Positions 26,448-35,089 of a stretch of DNA of 37,954 bases are shown here, piece after piece. The stretch spans positions 1-37,954 of the forward strand of contig DAOWBV010000003.1 in assembly GCA_030633885.1 (NCBI GenBank), written 5' to 3'. The notes under the pieces were generated by a model. It saw only the letters and a list, made by a program, of their open reading frames with translations. It was not told the DNA's origin and made no database searches. This DNA is from Planctomycetota bacterium (GTDB lineage: Bacteria; Planctomycetota; MHYJ01; JACQXL01; CAKKQI01). Made by a program: the position numbers and the translations under genes. How positions within the stretch are numbered: the first letter of the stretch is position 1; every line of letters begins with the position of its first letter.

Positions 26448-29087
26448 ATGGGTTCGATTACTTTTATTCATCCCTGGTATTTACTCTGTTTGCCTGTCGC
26501 CTTAGTTGTTCTGTACGGGTTAACCCTTCGGCGATTGACCCGGACCCGGTCGCGGGTGATCTCATTTATTTTGCGCGGATTGGCCGTGTTGTCACTTCTG
26601 GCTGTGCTCAGCGGGTTGGAAATAAAAGCGACCAGTCCAAATCTTTGCCGCATTTATTTGCTCGATAATTCCGGTAGTATCTTTCTTGATCAAACCGCTG
26701 TCCTGGACGCGATCCACAAAAATATCAGATCATTAAAACCATTAGACCGGGTTGGTCTGGTGGTTTTCGGCCGGGAGGCGTTGATCGAAGTGATGCCGGT
26801 TCCGATAAGTGAGTTTCCGGTTCGGGACACGCTTTCTGCCCGGGTCAATCCGCTCGGAACGGATCTGGGCTCGGCCCTGCTTTTGGCTTTGAACACTTTC
26901 CCGTCCGGTTATCAAAAGGAATTAGTTCTTTTAAGCGATGGACGCTCGACGCAAGGCGATCTGAGATCGGTCCAGGCGGAATTATTAAAACAGGGAGTAA
27001 CGGTTTTTGTCCGGCCGATCGGACCGTCCGGCTTGCGGGATATCCGGATGGTGGATTTTCATTGCCCGCCATCGGTCGCTCCGGCGGAACCGGTCGAGGC
27101 GCGTTTGATTTTGAGCAGCACTGAAGATACCAAAGCGACGGTATATTTTTATATTGACGGAAAACTGCAAAAGGAATTAAACGAGGTTGCCCTGCCGCGA
27201 GCGAAACAGACTTACCTGACAGTGCAGTTACCGCCGCTGGTTAATGCCGTTCAGGAATATGAGGTCCGGGTGGCAACTGATCTTTTTGAAGAGTCATGCC
27301 GGGAGAACAATTATGGTCGGGCGGTCGTCCAGCGGACCGGGCCGGTATCAATCCTGTATTTATCCGGGATGCCCGGTGAAAATAATCTGGAGAAGATCAT
27401 TGACGGTTTGAGTAATTCCGAAAACGGCATTTCCCCGCCTGAGAGCCCGCTTAACGGCCAGACCGGCGGGGCAAGTTGGCAGACGACCACCCTGCCGGCC
27501 GGGTCAACGGCCCTGCGCAATTTATCTTTATACGATCTTTTGGTCTTGGATAATGTTCCGGTATATGTTTTCGAAAAAAATGATCTTGCCCGGATAAAAA
27601 ACTTTGTCGGGACGAACGGCGGCGGTTGCTTGATGCTGGGCGGTCCGGACAGTTTCGCGTTGGGTGGTTATCGTGATTCCGTTTTAGAAGAGATCTCCCC
27701 GGTCTGGGCGGCGCCGAAACATAATATCGCGTTGGGCCTGGTGTTGGATAAATCAGGGAGTATGGCCGAAAATGCCGCGGAGAATAAAACTAGATTTCAG
27801 GTAATGCGGGAAGCGCTGGGCGAGATTCTTCCATTATTGGATAAGAACGATCAATTGTTGGTGGTTCTTTTCAGTGAAGATTTCGAAGTGGCCTATCCGT
27901 TACAGCCGGTCCGGCCGGGATTGATTCGCCAGACGTTAAATGAACGATTAAAAAAAGTTTCTCCTCTGGGGGCGACGGTCATTCTGGCTCCGATTACTAA
28001 ACAGACTTTACCGGACCTGAAAAAAGCCACGGCTGAGCGGAAACATATTATTTTACTTTCCGACGGTGAGAGTACCGGCGGCGAAGTGTTGAAAGATTTT
28101 CAGGCAACGGCCCGGCAGTTGGCGGAAGCCGGGATAACGATCTCCGTGCTGGCGACGGGCACGCAGGTGAACGAAACGTTTCTGCAGGCGCTTTGTCAGG
28201 ACCAAAAAGGCGGTCGGTTTTATCGGATCGCGGATATTAATCGGTTACGTGATTTCTTGCGTCAGGACCTGGCTTTTCATAAAGAGCTGGTTAAAGAAGA
28301 TGAAAATATTAAAATCAGGATCATCCATTCCGAAGATGTTTTAAAAGATATTGGTCGACTGCCTGATCTCCAGGGTTATCAGCGGACGTCATTAAAGGAA
28401 CGGGCGCGATTATTGGGCGCGACGTCGGATAATGATCCGATCCTGGCTGCCTGGCAATATGGTCAGGGGAAAGTACTGGCGTTTACTTCTTCCCTTGATT
28501 ACAGTTGGGGCCGGCCCTGGCGGGACTGGACGGATTCCGCGAAATTGTGGGGTCAAACTTTACGATGGTTAACACCGGTAATAAAAAATAATGAAGATAT
28601 CAAAATAAATACTTCAGTTCAGAATAATCAGAGGATAAAAATAGTTATCCAGAGTGAAAAATTTGACGCTGATCAAGGTTTTCAGGTGACGATCACATCC
28701 GCGGGTCGGGAAAAATCAGTTCTGGAGATACCGCCGGTGTCGGCGGGCCGTTTTGAGTTGGTCACGTCGCCGTTTCCGGCCGGGGTTTATTTTATTTCAG
28801 TGGCCGGATCAGATAACATTGGTTTTGTTAAACGACTGGCGGTGGTGATCCCTTATTCCGTCGAGTGGCAGAGATTTGAACCTGATTTACCCAAGTTGAA
28901 AAACTTAGCGGTCGGTACCGGCGGCCGGTTGGTTCGTTCTCTGTCGCAAATCAGGTCGTCGTCCCGGCCATTGCCGGAGATGAGTCAGACTAACCAAAAG
29001 ATCGATTGGTTTTTTATCGGGTTGGCATTATTTTTTATTCTAGGTGATTTTTTTCTGCAGACACCGTTGTTTCGAAGTAAGATGTAG
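26448..29087 (+). CDS. large membrane protein with two VWA domains and a GATase1-like segment
   Basis: N-terminal TMs; MIDAS motifs DNSGS (first VWA) and DKSGSM (second VWA); LMLGGPDSFALGGY between them; C-terminal TM. Confidence 0.85.
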   Translation: MGSITFIHPWYLLCLPVALVVLYGLTLRRLTRTRSRVISFILRGLAVLSLLAVLSGLEIKATSPNLCRIYLLDNSGSIFLDQTAVLDAIHKNIRSLKPLDRVGLVVFGREALIEVMPVPISEFPVRDTLSARVNPLGTDLGSALLLALNTFPSGYQKELVLLSDGRSTQGDLRSVQAELLKQGVTVFVRPIGPSGLRDIRMVDFHCPPSVAPAEPVEARLILSSTEDTKATVYFYIDGKLQKELNEVALPRAKQTYLTVQLPPLVNAVQEYEVRVATDLFEESCRENNYGRAVVQRTGPVSILYLSGMPGENNLEKIIDGLSNSENGISPPESPLNGQTGGASWQTTTLPAGSTALRNLSLYDLLVLDNVPVYVFEKNDLARIKNFVGTNGGGCLMLGGPDSFALGGYRDSVLEEISPVWAAPKHNIALGLVLDKSGSMAENAAENKTRFQVMREALGEILPLLDKNDQLLVVLFSEDFEVAYPLQPVRPGLIRQTLNERLKKVSPLGATVILAPITKQTLPDLKKATAERKHIILLSDGESTGGEVLKDFQATARQLAEAGITISVLATGTQVNETFLQALCQDQKGGRFYRIADINRLRDFLRQDLAFHKELVKEDENIKIRIIHSEDVLKDIGRLPDLQGYQRTSLKERARLLGATSDNDPILAAWQYGQGKVLAFTSSLDYSWGRPWRDWTDSAKLWGQTLRWLTPVIKNNEDIKINTSVQNNQRIKIVIQSEKFDADQGFQVTITSAGREKSVLEIPPVSAGRFELVTSPFPAGVYFISVAGSDNIGFVKRLAVVIPYSVEWQRFEPDLPKLKNLAVGTGGRLVRSLSQIRSSSRPLPEMSQTNQKIDWFFIGLALFFILGDFFLQTPLFRSKM

Positions 29088-29165
29088 CTGCGACCCTTGT
29101 GGTCGCTTTTTATTTTTATGATAATAAATCATGTTGTTATAGGCGGGGTCAAGCCCCGCAGCTAC
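29084..29165. repeat. paired-hairpin palindromic element (D) with long AT-rich spacer
   Basis: GTAGCTGCGACC-CTTGT-GGTCGC ... ATAGGCGGGG-TCAAG-CCCCGCAGCTAC. Confidence 0.92.
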
Positions 29166-30068
29166 TATTATATAATTGCAGTTGCTTTCATTATGGTAAT
29201 TGCCTTTTGTTTTATCGGGGGTTGCCAGCGACCACCTTTATATCGTGAAGGCTGGGCGGTCCCGCCGCCGCCTCGGGCGGAACTGCCGCCGATCTCTTCT
29301 GATCAGTGCAGCGCCAACTGCGTCTTAGTGGTCCGGGCGACCGAATCGCCTCATGAAATTGACCAGGTCAGGGGGTTAAAAATTATCGCCCAACGTTTAG
29401 ACCTGAACTTGCATGATCAATTACATCTGATCGAAGCCACAGTTGCTCTGGAAATGTTCGGGATCGATCCGGTTTTTATGGAGCTGGCCAAAAATCCTTA
29501 TTTGAGAGAAACGGCCCGGGGCTATCTGCTGAATTACGCGGACCGGGTCACCGGCGCTTTTCGGCAATCATTAGTTGAGCAATTGATCATTAACCGGGGC
29601 GTGCCGGACCGCTTGACCCCGATGGAAAAATTCGTAATCCGATACTTTGAACTGACTGATAATCAGGTTTTTGACCACCACCGACAGGGTTACGCGGCTG
29701 GGGAGATTATCACAATTTACTGGCTGGCGAAGACCGGCCGGCAAAAACCGAAAAAAATTATTCAATGGCGGCAAAAAGGGCTTTGGTGGCAGGAGATCAT
29801 CGAGAAAAAATTAAAATTGTCGCTGGATATCCTGAAAATAGAATTACCGGTTTCGGTCCGATTTCCGGAAAAATTCCGGCGTTTTCAGGATTTTTACCGG
29901 GGTGAGATGAAAAAGCAGATCTTGACCGATGAAGAAATCATTTGGTTAATCCAACTAAAGATGTTAAACTTTTATTATGACCGGGCGGTTGAAGATATGA
30001 TAAGCAACCTGGCGCAGGACAAGAACTTTGATGATATGGTTCTGACGGCGGAAAGAAAACCGAAGTGA
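29118..30068 (+). CDS. uncharacterised lipoprotein (start uncertain; ATG at 29118 lies inside repeat D)
   Basis: IIAVAFIMVIAFCFIGGC lipobox-like segment then helical soluble region; long open frame to 30068. Confidence 0.7.
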   Translation: MIINHVVIGGVKPRSYYYIIAVAFIMVIAFCFIGGCQRPPLYREGWAVPPPPRAELPPISSDQCSANCVLVVRATESPHEIDQVRGLKIIAQRLDLNLHDQLHLIEATVALEMFGIDPVFMELAKNPYLRETARGYLLNYADRVTGAFRQSLVEQLIINRGVPDRLTPMEKFVIRYFELTDNQVFDHHRQGYAAGEIITIYWLAKTGRQKPKKIIQWRQKGLWWQEIIEKKLKLSLDILKIELPVSVRFPEKFRRFQDFYRGEMKKQILTDEEIIWLIQLKMLNFYYDRAVEDMISNLAQDKNFDDMVLTAERKPK

Positions 30069-30111
30069 AACCGCGGATTATGCCGATGAGGCAGATTAAG
30101 GAGAGGGGAAG

Positions 30112-30795
30112 ATGCAAAAGATGATGAGTCTGGGCGGAGTGCTCCTGTTTTGTGTGGTTATGATTTTATTTGTTTCCTGTCAATCCGGTAAGACACCTGG
30201 TGCGGTGGGGACAGATGGTTCGTTATTGGGTCCGGAGGGCATCAAGGAAGATTATAAAAATATGGTTCCGCCGGTGGGTGTATCTTTGATCGCCGGGGTC
30301 GGCTACAAGGCCGACCAGGAAACGCTTGATAAGATCAAACAGAGTCTCAAAAGGTTTGCGCAACTTTTATGCTCGGATACTTACGGCAATATGTATCTCA
30401 AAAAAGCCATCGTACGCAACAACAGTAAGGAATCTTACATTCATTTTGAAAAATTGGCAAAGTTAGGCGGCCACGCGAGATTCGGCGGGACGTTCACCGT
30501 TAATACTAATTTGCTTGATCTGGATAAAAGAACCGGCCAGGCCGGTATGGGGATCAGGGTTTTGGGGGCCGGTATCATGCATGAGTTCGGGCACTCGATG
30601 CTTTTACTCAAGGATGAGTACGGGACCAAGCGCAAATGCGTGATGCATCCGCAGAGCCGGACGACCACTTTCTGTCCGAGTTGTCATGAAGAATTACTGA
30701 GCCGGTTTACTAATTGGAAATTCCCGGTTCAAGCGAAACGGGCGGACTGGCTTAAGAAGAATAACGTTCCGGAACCGGTGATAATTATAAAATAG
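30112..30795 (+). CDS. compact M64-like zinc metalloprotease lipoprotein
   Basis: MILFVSC lipobox; MHEFGHSMLLLKDEY (HExxHxxxxxxxE-type zincin) followed by CVM (Met-turn-like) and FCPSC. Confidence 0.75.
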   Translation: MQKMMSLGGVLLFCVVMILFVSCQSGKTPGAVGTDGSLLGPEGIKEDYKNMVPPVGVSLIAGVGYKADQETLDKIKQSLKRFAQLLCSDTYGNMYLKKAIVRNNSKESYIHFEKLAKLGGHARFGGTFTVNTNLLDLDKRTGQAGMGIRVLGAGIMHEFGHSMLLLKDEYGTKRKCVMHPQSRTTTFCPSCHEELLSRFTNWKFPVQAKRADWLKKNNVPEPVIIIK

Positions 30796-30800
30796 AAAAG

Positions 30801-32252
30801 TTATCCCAGGTGTTTAGTTAATAATTCTTTAACTTTTTGCGGGTTGGCTTTTCCCTGGCTGGCCCGCATGACTTGGCCGACCAGAGCCATGATGGCCGAT
30901 TTTTTGCCGCCTTTATAATCAGCTACGATCTTCTGATTATTTTTAATAACTTCTTCAATGATCGGTTCAAGTGCGTTTTTATCTGATACCTGCTCTAATC
31001 CTTTTTCCTTGATAATATTTCGGGCTGTTTTACCGGAGGTGAACATTTCGTCAAGCACTACTCCGCTCATTGTGGAAACAATTGTTTTTTTATCCAATTC
31101 GTTCGCTAAACTAACTAAGTTTTCCGGTGGTACTTTCCGGGTAAATTCGGAAAACTCTATTTTTTGTTTATTAATTATTTTGAATACAGGTCCCAGGGTA
31201 AGATTTGTAACGGAAGCAAGGGTTACATTTTGTTCCTTTGCTTTCAATAGTGCTTGTTCAGTATAATCAATAATAATTTTTTCTTGTGTTAGAACGTTAG
31301 CTTCATAATTGGATATTCCATACTGAGTGATGAGACGACTGCGTCGTGCTTCAGGAAGCTCAGGCATTGTTTTTCTTATGTCCGCCAGCCATTTTTCATC
31401 GATCCTGATCGGTTCCAGGTCCGGTTCTGGAAAATAACGGTAATCATGCGCCCCTTCTTTGGAACGCATGGACCTGGTAACTTCTTTGGCTTCATCCCAG
31501 AGACGCGTTTCCTGGATGATCCGTTCGCCCTTCTCTAAAAGTTCGGCTTGGCGCTTGGCTTCATAGGCCAGGGCTTTGCTGACGAATTTAAATGAGTTCA
31601 AATTTTTTATTTCTGATTTGACACCCAGTTCTTTCTTCCCTTTGGGCCGCAACGATAAATTCGCGTCACAGCGCAGGGTTCCCTTTTCCATATCGCAGTC
31701 CGAAACACCCAGATACCTCATTATTTCTTTAAGCGAGGTCAGATAAGCGTGGGCCTCTTCGGGTGAATTCATGTCGGGCTCACTGACGATCTCCATCAAG
31801 GGCATGCCGGTCCGGTTGAGATCAACCAGGCTGTACTGGGATTCTTTTTCTTCCGGATGGATCAGCTTACCAGCATCTTCTTCCAGGTGGACTCGGGTGA
31901 TACCGACCCGTTTGGTTTTTCCGTCGACCTTAATATCCAGATAGCCGTCATGGGAAAAAGGGATATCGTATTGGGATATCTGATAGTTTTTAGGCAAGTC
32001 GGGGTAATAATAATGTTTTCGGTCAAATTTGGTGAAGTCAGCGATTTGGCAATTTAAGGCCAGGGCGGCCTTGAGGGCGTATTCAAAGGACTGTTTATTT
32101 ATGACCGGTAAAACGCCGGGCAGTCCCAGGCAGACCGGGCAGACCTGTGTGTTCTGCCGGGCTCCAAACCCCGTTAGACAGCCGCAAAACATCTTGGATT
32201 TTGTTTTCAGCTGAACGTGGACTTCAAGACCGATAATTATTTCATATCCCAT
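30801..32252 (-). CDS. gatB: Asp/Glu-tRNA(Asn/Gln) amidotransferase subunit B
   Basis: YEIIIGLEVHVQLKTKSKMFCGC; CPVCLGLPGVLPVINK; YYYPDLPKNYQISQYD. Confidence 0.97.
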   Translation of the reverse strand: MGYEIIIGLEVHVQLKTKSKMFCGCLTGFGARQNTQVCPVCLGLPGVLPVINKQSFEYALKAALALNCQIADFTKFDRKHYYYPDLPKNYQISQYDIPFSHDGYLDIKVDGKTKRVGITRVHLEEDAGKLIHPEEKESQYSLVDLNRTGMPLMEIVSEPDMNSPEEAHAYLTSLKEIMRYLGVSDCDMEKGTLRCDANLSLRPKGKKELGVKSEIKNLNSFKFVSKALAYEAKRQAELLEKGERIIQETRLWDEAKEVTRSMRSKEGAHDYRYFPEPDLEPIRIDEKWLADIRKTMPELPEARRSRLITQYGISNYEANVLTQEKIIIDYTEQALLKAKEQNVTLASVTNLTLGPVFKIINKQKIEFSEFTRKVPPENLVSLANELDKKTIVSTMSGVVLDEMFTSGKTARNIIKEKGLEQVSDKNALEPIIEEVIKNNQKIVADYKGGKKSAIMALVGQVMRASQGKANPQKVKELLTKHLG

Positions 32253-32272
32253 AATTTTATCCGATTCATTCG

Positions 32273-33733
32273 CTAAATCCGCGGTTTAGTTTTATGAAAT
32301 TCCGTTTTCTGCTCAAACGCGTAAGCTGTCTGCAGAAGCGTAGTCTCATCAAACGGCCTGCCTAATATTTGCAGGCCAATTGGTAAACTACTTTTAGTAA
32401 ATCCACAAGGGATTGATATCCCCGGCAGTCCGGCCAGGTTGGTGGTAACGGTAAAGACATCGCAGAGGTACATCTGGAGTGGATTAGCCGCTTTTTCTCC
32501 GAATTTGAAGGCCGGGATGGGCGAAGTTGGTCCCATGATGACATCGACCTTCTTAAAGGCTTCGTCAAAATCCTGTTTGATCAATTGCCGCACCTTTAAG
32601 GCCCTTAAGTAATAAGCATCGTAATATCCACTGGAGAGCGAAAATGTACCGAGCATGATCCGGCGTTTGACCTCATCGCCGAATCCTTCGCTTCGGCTCT
32701 GGCTATACATATCTATTAAGCCTTTAGAACTCTTTGTTTGATGACCATAGTGAATACCGTCGTAACGGGCCAGGTTAGAACTGGCCTCAGAGGGCGCGAT
32801 CAGATAATAAGTGGCAATGCCGTGTTCGGTGTGAGGTAATGAAATCTGGCTGATCTCGGCGCCTAATTTTTCATATACTTTTAATCCCTGATCAATTGAT
32901 TCTTTTACTTCTTTATCCAGGCCGGCGACAAAAAATTCTTTCGGGACACCGATTTTTAAACCTTTTACGCCCCGGCTGATTTTTTCTAAATGATCAGGTG
33001 TTTCTAATGGGACCGAAGTCGAATCGGCCGGGTCCTGGCCGGCAAGCACATTCAAAAACAGTGCCGCGTCACGGACGTCTTTAGTCATTGGTCCGATCTG
33101 GTCCAGCGAAGAGGCGTAGGCGACCAATCCGTAACGGGAAACTCGGCCGTAAGTGGGCTTAAGTCCGACAATCCCGCTGAGCGCGGCCGGTTGGCGGATG
33201 GAACCGCCGGTATCCGAACCCAGAGCAAGAAAGGCCAGGTCAGCGGCGATCGCCGCGGCTGAACCGCCGCTGGAGCCGCCCGGAACCCGGGCCGGATCCC
33301 AGGGGTTACGGCTCGGGCCGAAGGCGGAATTTTCCGTGGATGACCCCATGGCGAATTCGTCGAGGTTGGTTTTGCCGATAATAATACCGTCTTCTTCTTT
33401 GATCCGTTTGACCACGGAAGCATCATAAGGCGGGATAAAATTATTTAATATTTTTGAAGCGCAGGTGGTTTTAATTCCTTCCGTGCACAGATTATCTTTA
33501 AGGGCGATGGGGATACCGGCTAATTGGCCGGTTTTTTCATTGCGGGCGATCTTTTCATCTATCTTTTTGGCTTGCGCTAAAGCGGATTCCTTGTTCAGAG
33601 TCAGGTAGGCCTTGATCTTCGGTTCGACCTCGTCTATCCGCTTGAATAAATCCTCGGTTACTTCAACGGATTTGATTTCCTTCTTGAGAACCAGTTCTTT
33701 AATTTCGGAAGCGGTTTTTTTATACAAGTCCAT
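32273..33733 (-). CDS. gatA: Asp/Glu-tRNA(Asn/Gln) amidotransferase subunit A (start taken at MDLYKKTAS)
   Basis: [55 protein letters not shown]. Confidence 0.96.
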   Translation of the reverse strand: MDLYKKTASEIKELVLKKEIKSVEVTEDLFKRIDEVEPKIKAYLTLNKESALAQAKKIDEKIARNEKTGQLAGIPIALKDNLCTEGIKTTCASKILNNFIPPYDASVVKRIKEEDGIIIGKTNLDEFAMGSSTENSAFGPSRNPWDPARVPGGSSGGSAAAIAADLAFLALGSDTGGSIRQPAALSGIVGLKPTYGRVSRYGLVAYASSLDQIGPMTKDVRDAALFLNVLAGQDPADSTSVPLETPDHLEKISRGVKGLKIGVPKEFFVAGLDKEVKESIDQGLKVYEKLGAEISQISLPHTEHGIATYYLIAPSEASSNLARYDGIHYGHQTKSSKGLIDMYSQSRSEGFGDEVKRRIMLGTFSLSSGYYDAYYLRALKVRQLIKQDFDEAFKKVDVIMGPTSPIPAFKFGEKAANPLQMYLCDVFTVTTNLAGLPGISIPCGFTKSSLPIGLQILGRPFDETTLLQTAYAFEQKTEFHKTKPRI

Positions 33734-33735
33734 GA

Positions 33736-34449
33736 TCAAATCAATTTTTCCTTTTTCATACTGAAACAATCATTTTTGCCGACGATGACATGGTCTAAAA
33801 CGTCGATCTTAAATATTTTGGCGGCTTTCATTAGATTGCGGGTGACCTGGAGATCATCATCGGAAGGCGAAGGATCGCCGGAGGGATGATTATGGACAAA
33901 GATGACCGCGGCGGCGCTGGCTTTGATGGCCGGTCGAAAAACTTCCCGCGGTTCGACCAGACTGGCATTCAGCGTGCCTTCGGATATTTTTTCATCTTTG
34001 ATGATCTTATTGCGTGAATTTAACATGATGACATAAAAATGTTCTTTCTTTTTATCTTTAAGCTTAGTTTTCATATATTCGTTGACAGTATCAGGTGAAC
34101 AGAGCACGGGGTTTTTTCGGGACGATTTTATCTGGTCGGGTAAGCGGTTCAATTTTTTATTCAAGGTAAAGGCGGCCCGGATTTGGGCGGCCTTGGCCGG
34201 GCCGATCCCTTTGACTTTTTTTAATTCGGGGAAGGAAGCATCGGCGATCCCCTGCAGGTTACCGAATTCGCTCAGGAGTCGCTGGGCAGTGACCATGACT
34301 GATTCACCCCGGGTTCCCTGTCCCAAAATAATGGCGAGTAATTCTTGCGCGGAAAGGTTCTCGGCGCCCAGGTTCTGCAGCCGTTCCCGGGGCCGTTCCG
34401 AGGCCGGCAGGTCGCGAATGGTAAACGATTTTTTTCTATCTTTTGGCAT
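33736..34449 (-). CDS. radC: RadC-family JAB-domain protein
   Basis: [56 protein letters not shown]. Confidence 0.95.
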   Translation of the reverse strand: MPKDRKKSFTIRDLPASERPRERLQNLGAENLSAQELLAIILGQGTRGESVMVTAQRLLSEFGNLQGIADASFPELKKVKGIGPAKAAQIRAAFTLNKKLNRLPDQIKSSRKNPVLCSPDTVNEYMKTKLKDKKKEHFYVIMLNSRNKIIKDEKISEGTLNASLVEPREVFRPAIKASAAAVIFVHNHPSGDPSPSDDDLQVTRNLMKAAKIFKIDVLDHVIVGKNDCFSMKKEKLI

Positions 34450-34468
34450 TTTTATTTTTACAGGCTTG

Positions 34469-34494
34469 CCCTCCGAAGCTTTAGCGAAGGAGGG
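34469..34494. repeat. short hairpin with GAAGCTTTAGCG core (copy 2)
   Basis: CCCTCC-GAAGCTTTAGCGAA-GGAGGG; core shared with 7110-7135. Confidence 0.65.
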
Positions 34495-34501
34495 TCACCC
34501 A

Positions 34502-34789
34502 TTATTCGATTACCCTCGGCACCTTAAAAAATCCCTTGGTTTGTTCCGGGGCGTTGCTCAGGGCTTGCTCACGTGTCAAGGAAGGTTTATTTTCATCCGG
34601 GCGAAAGACGTTATGCTGGTCAAAAGTATGGACCAGCGGTTCGATTTTGTTGATATCAACGCTTTTGACTTTTTCCACGTATTCCAGGATTTTGGAGAAT
34701 TGGCCGATAAAGATCTTTTTCTGCTGGTCGGTGAACTTGAGTCGGCCCAGGGCGGCGATATGATCGATCTGTTTTTCGTCGACTTTCAT
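34502..34789 (-). CDS. gatC: Asp/Glu-tRNA(Asn/Gln) amidotransferase subunit C
   Basis: IDHIAALGRLKFTDQQKKIFIGQFSKILEYVEKVKSVD; LTREQALSNAPEQTKGFFKVPRVIE. Confidence 0.94.
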   Translation of the reverse strand: MKVDEKQIDHIAALGRLKFTDQQKKIFIGQFSKILEYVEKVKSVDINKIEPLVHTFDQHNVFRPDENKPSLTREQALSNAPEQTKGFFKVPRVIE

Positions 34790-34961
34790 AATAAATTTCC
34801 TTCAAAAATTTATGTCATATAATAACAAAAACTTCCGATTATGCCACAAAATTTTAGCGAGTTTTTTTTGACCCCGTTAGAAATTACAGTATAATATGCA
34901 ATAAGTATAAACGCGTGCGAATAATCTTTTGGGTTATTAAAAGGCAATAAACATATTTAAC

Positions 34962-35011
34962 GGTCGTCTTATCCGCCAAAGGACGGATCAGTCCTTCGGC
35001 TGAAGACGACC
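34962..35011. repeat. palindromic element upstream of the SNF transporter (H)
   Basis: GGTCGTCTT/AAGACGACC perfect 9-bp arms enclosing ATCCG...CGGAT and AAGGAC...GTCCTT. Confidence 0.8.
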
Positions 35012-35021
35012 TGTTTCTAAA

Positions 35022-35033
35022 GGGGCAAGCCCC
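35022..35033. repeat. GGGGCAAGCCCC hairpin, partial copy of the element half seen at 19423 and 29084
   Basis: AGGGGCAAGCCCCGCTG resembles GCGGGG-GCAAG-CCCCGCAGCTAC. Confidence 0.6.
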
Positions 35034-35089
35034 GCTGAAGATAATTAATACTTAAATCCGGCTGTTAAATTTTTATAGGAGATTAAACC

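Noticed and set aside
33734-33769. Extended gatA N-terminus ([12 protein letters not shown]) overlapping radC
   Set aside because: [14 protein letters not shown] at 33733 is the normal GatA start and avoids the radC overlap.
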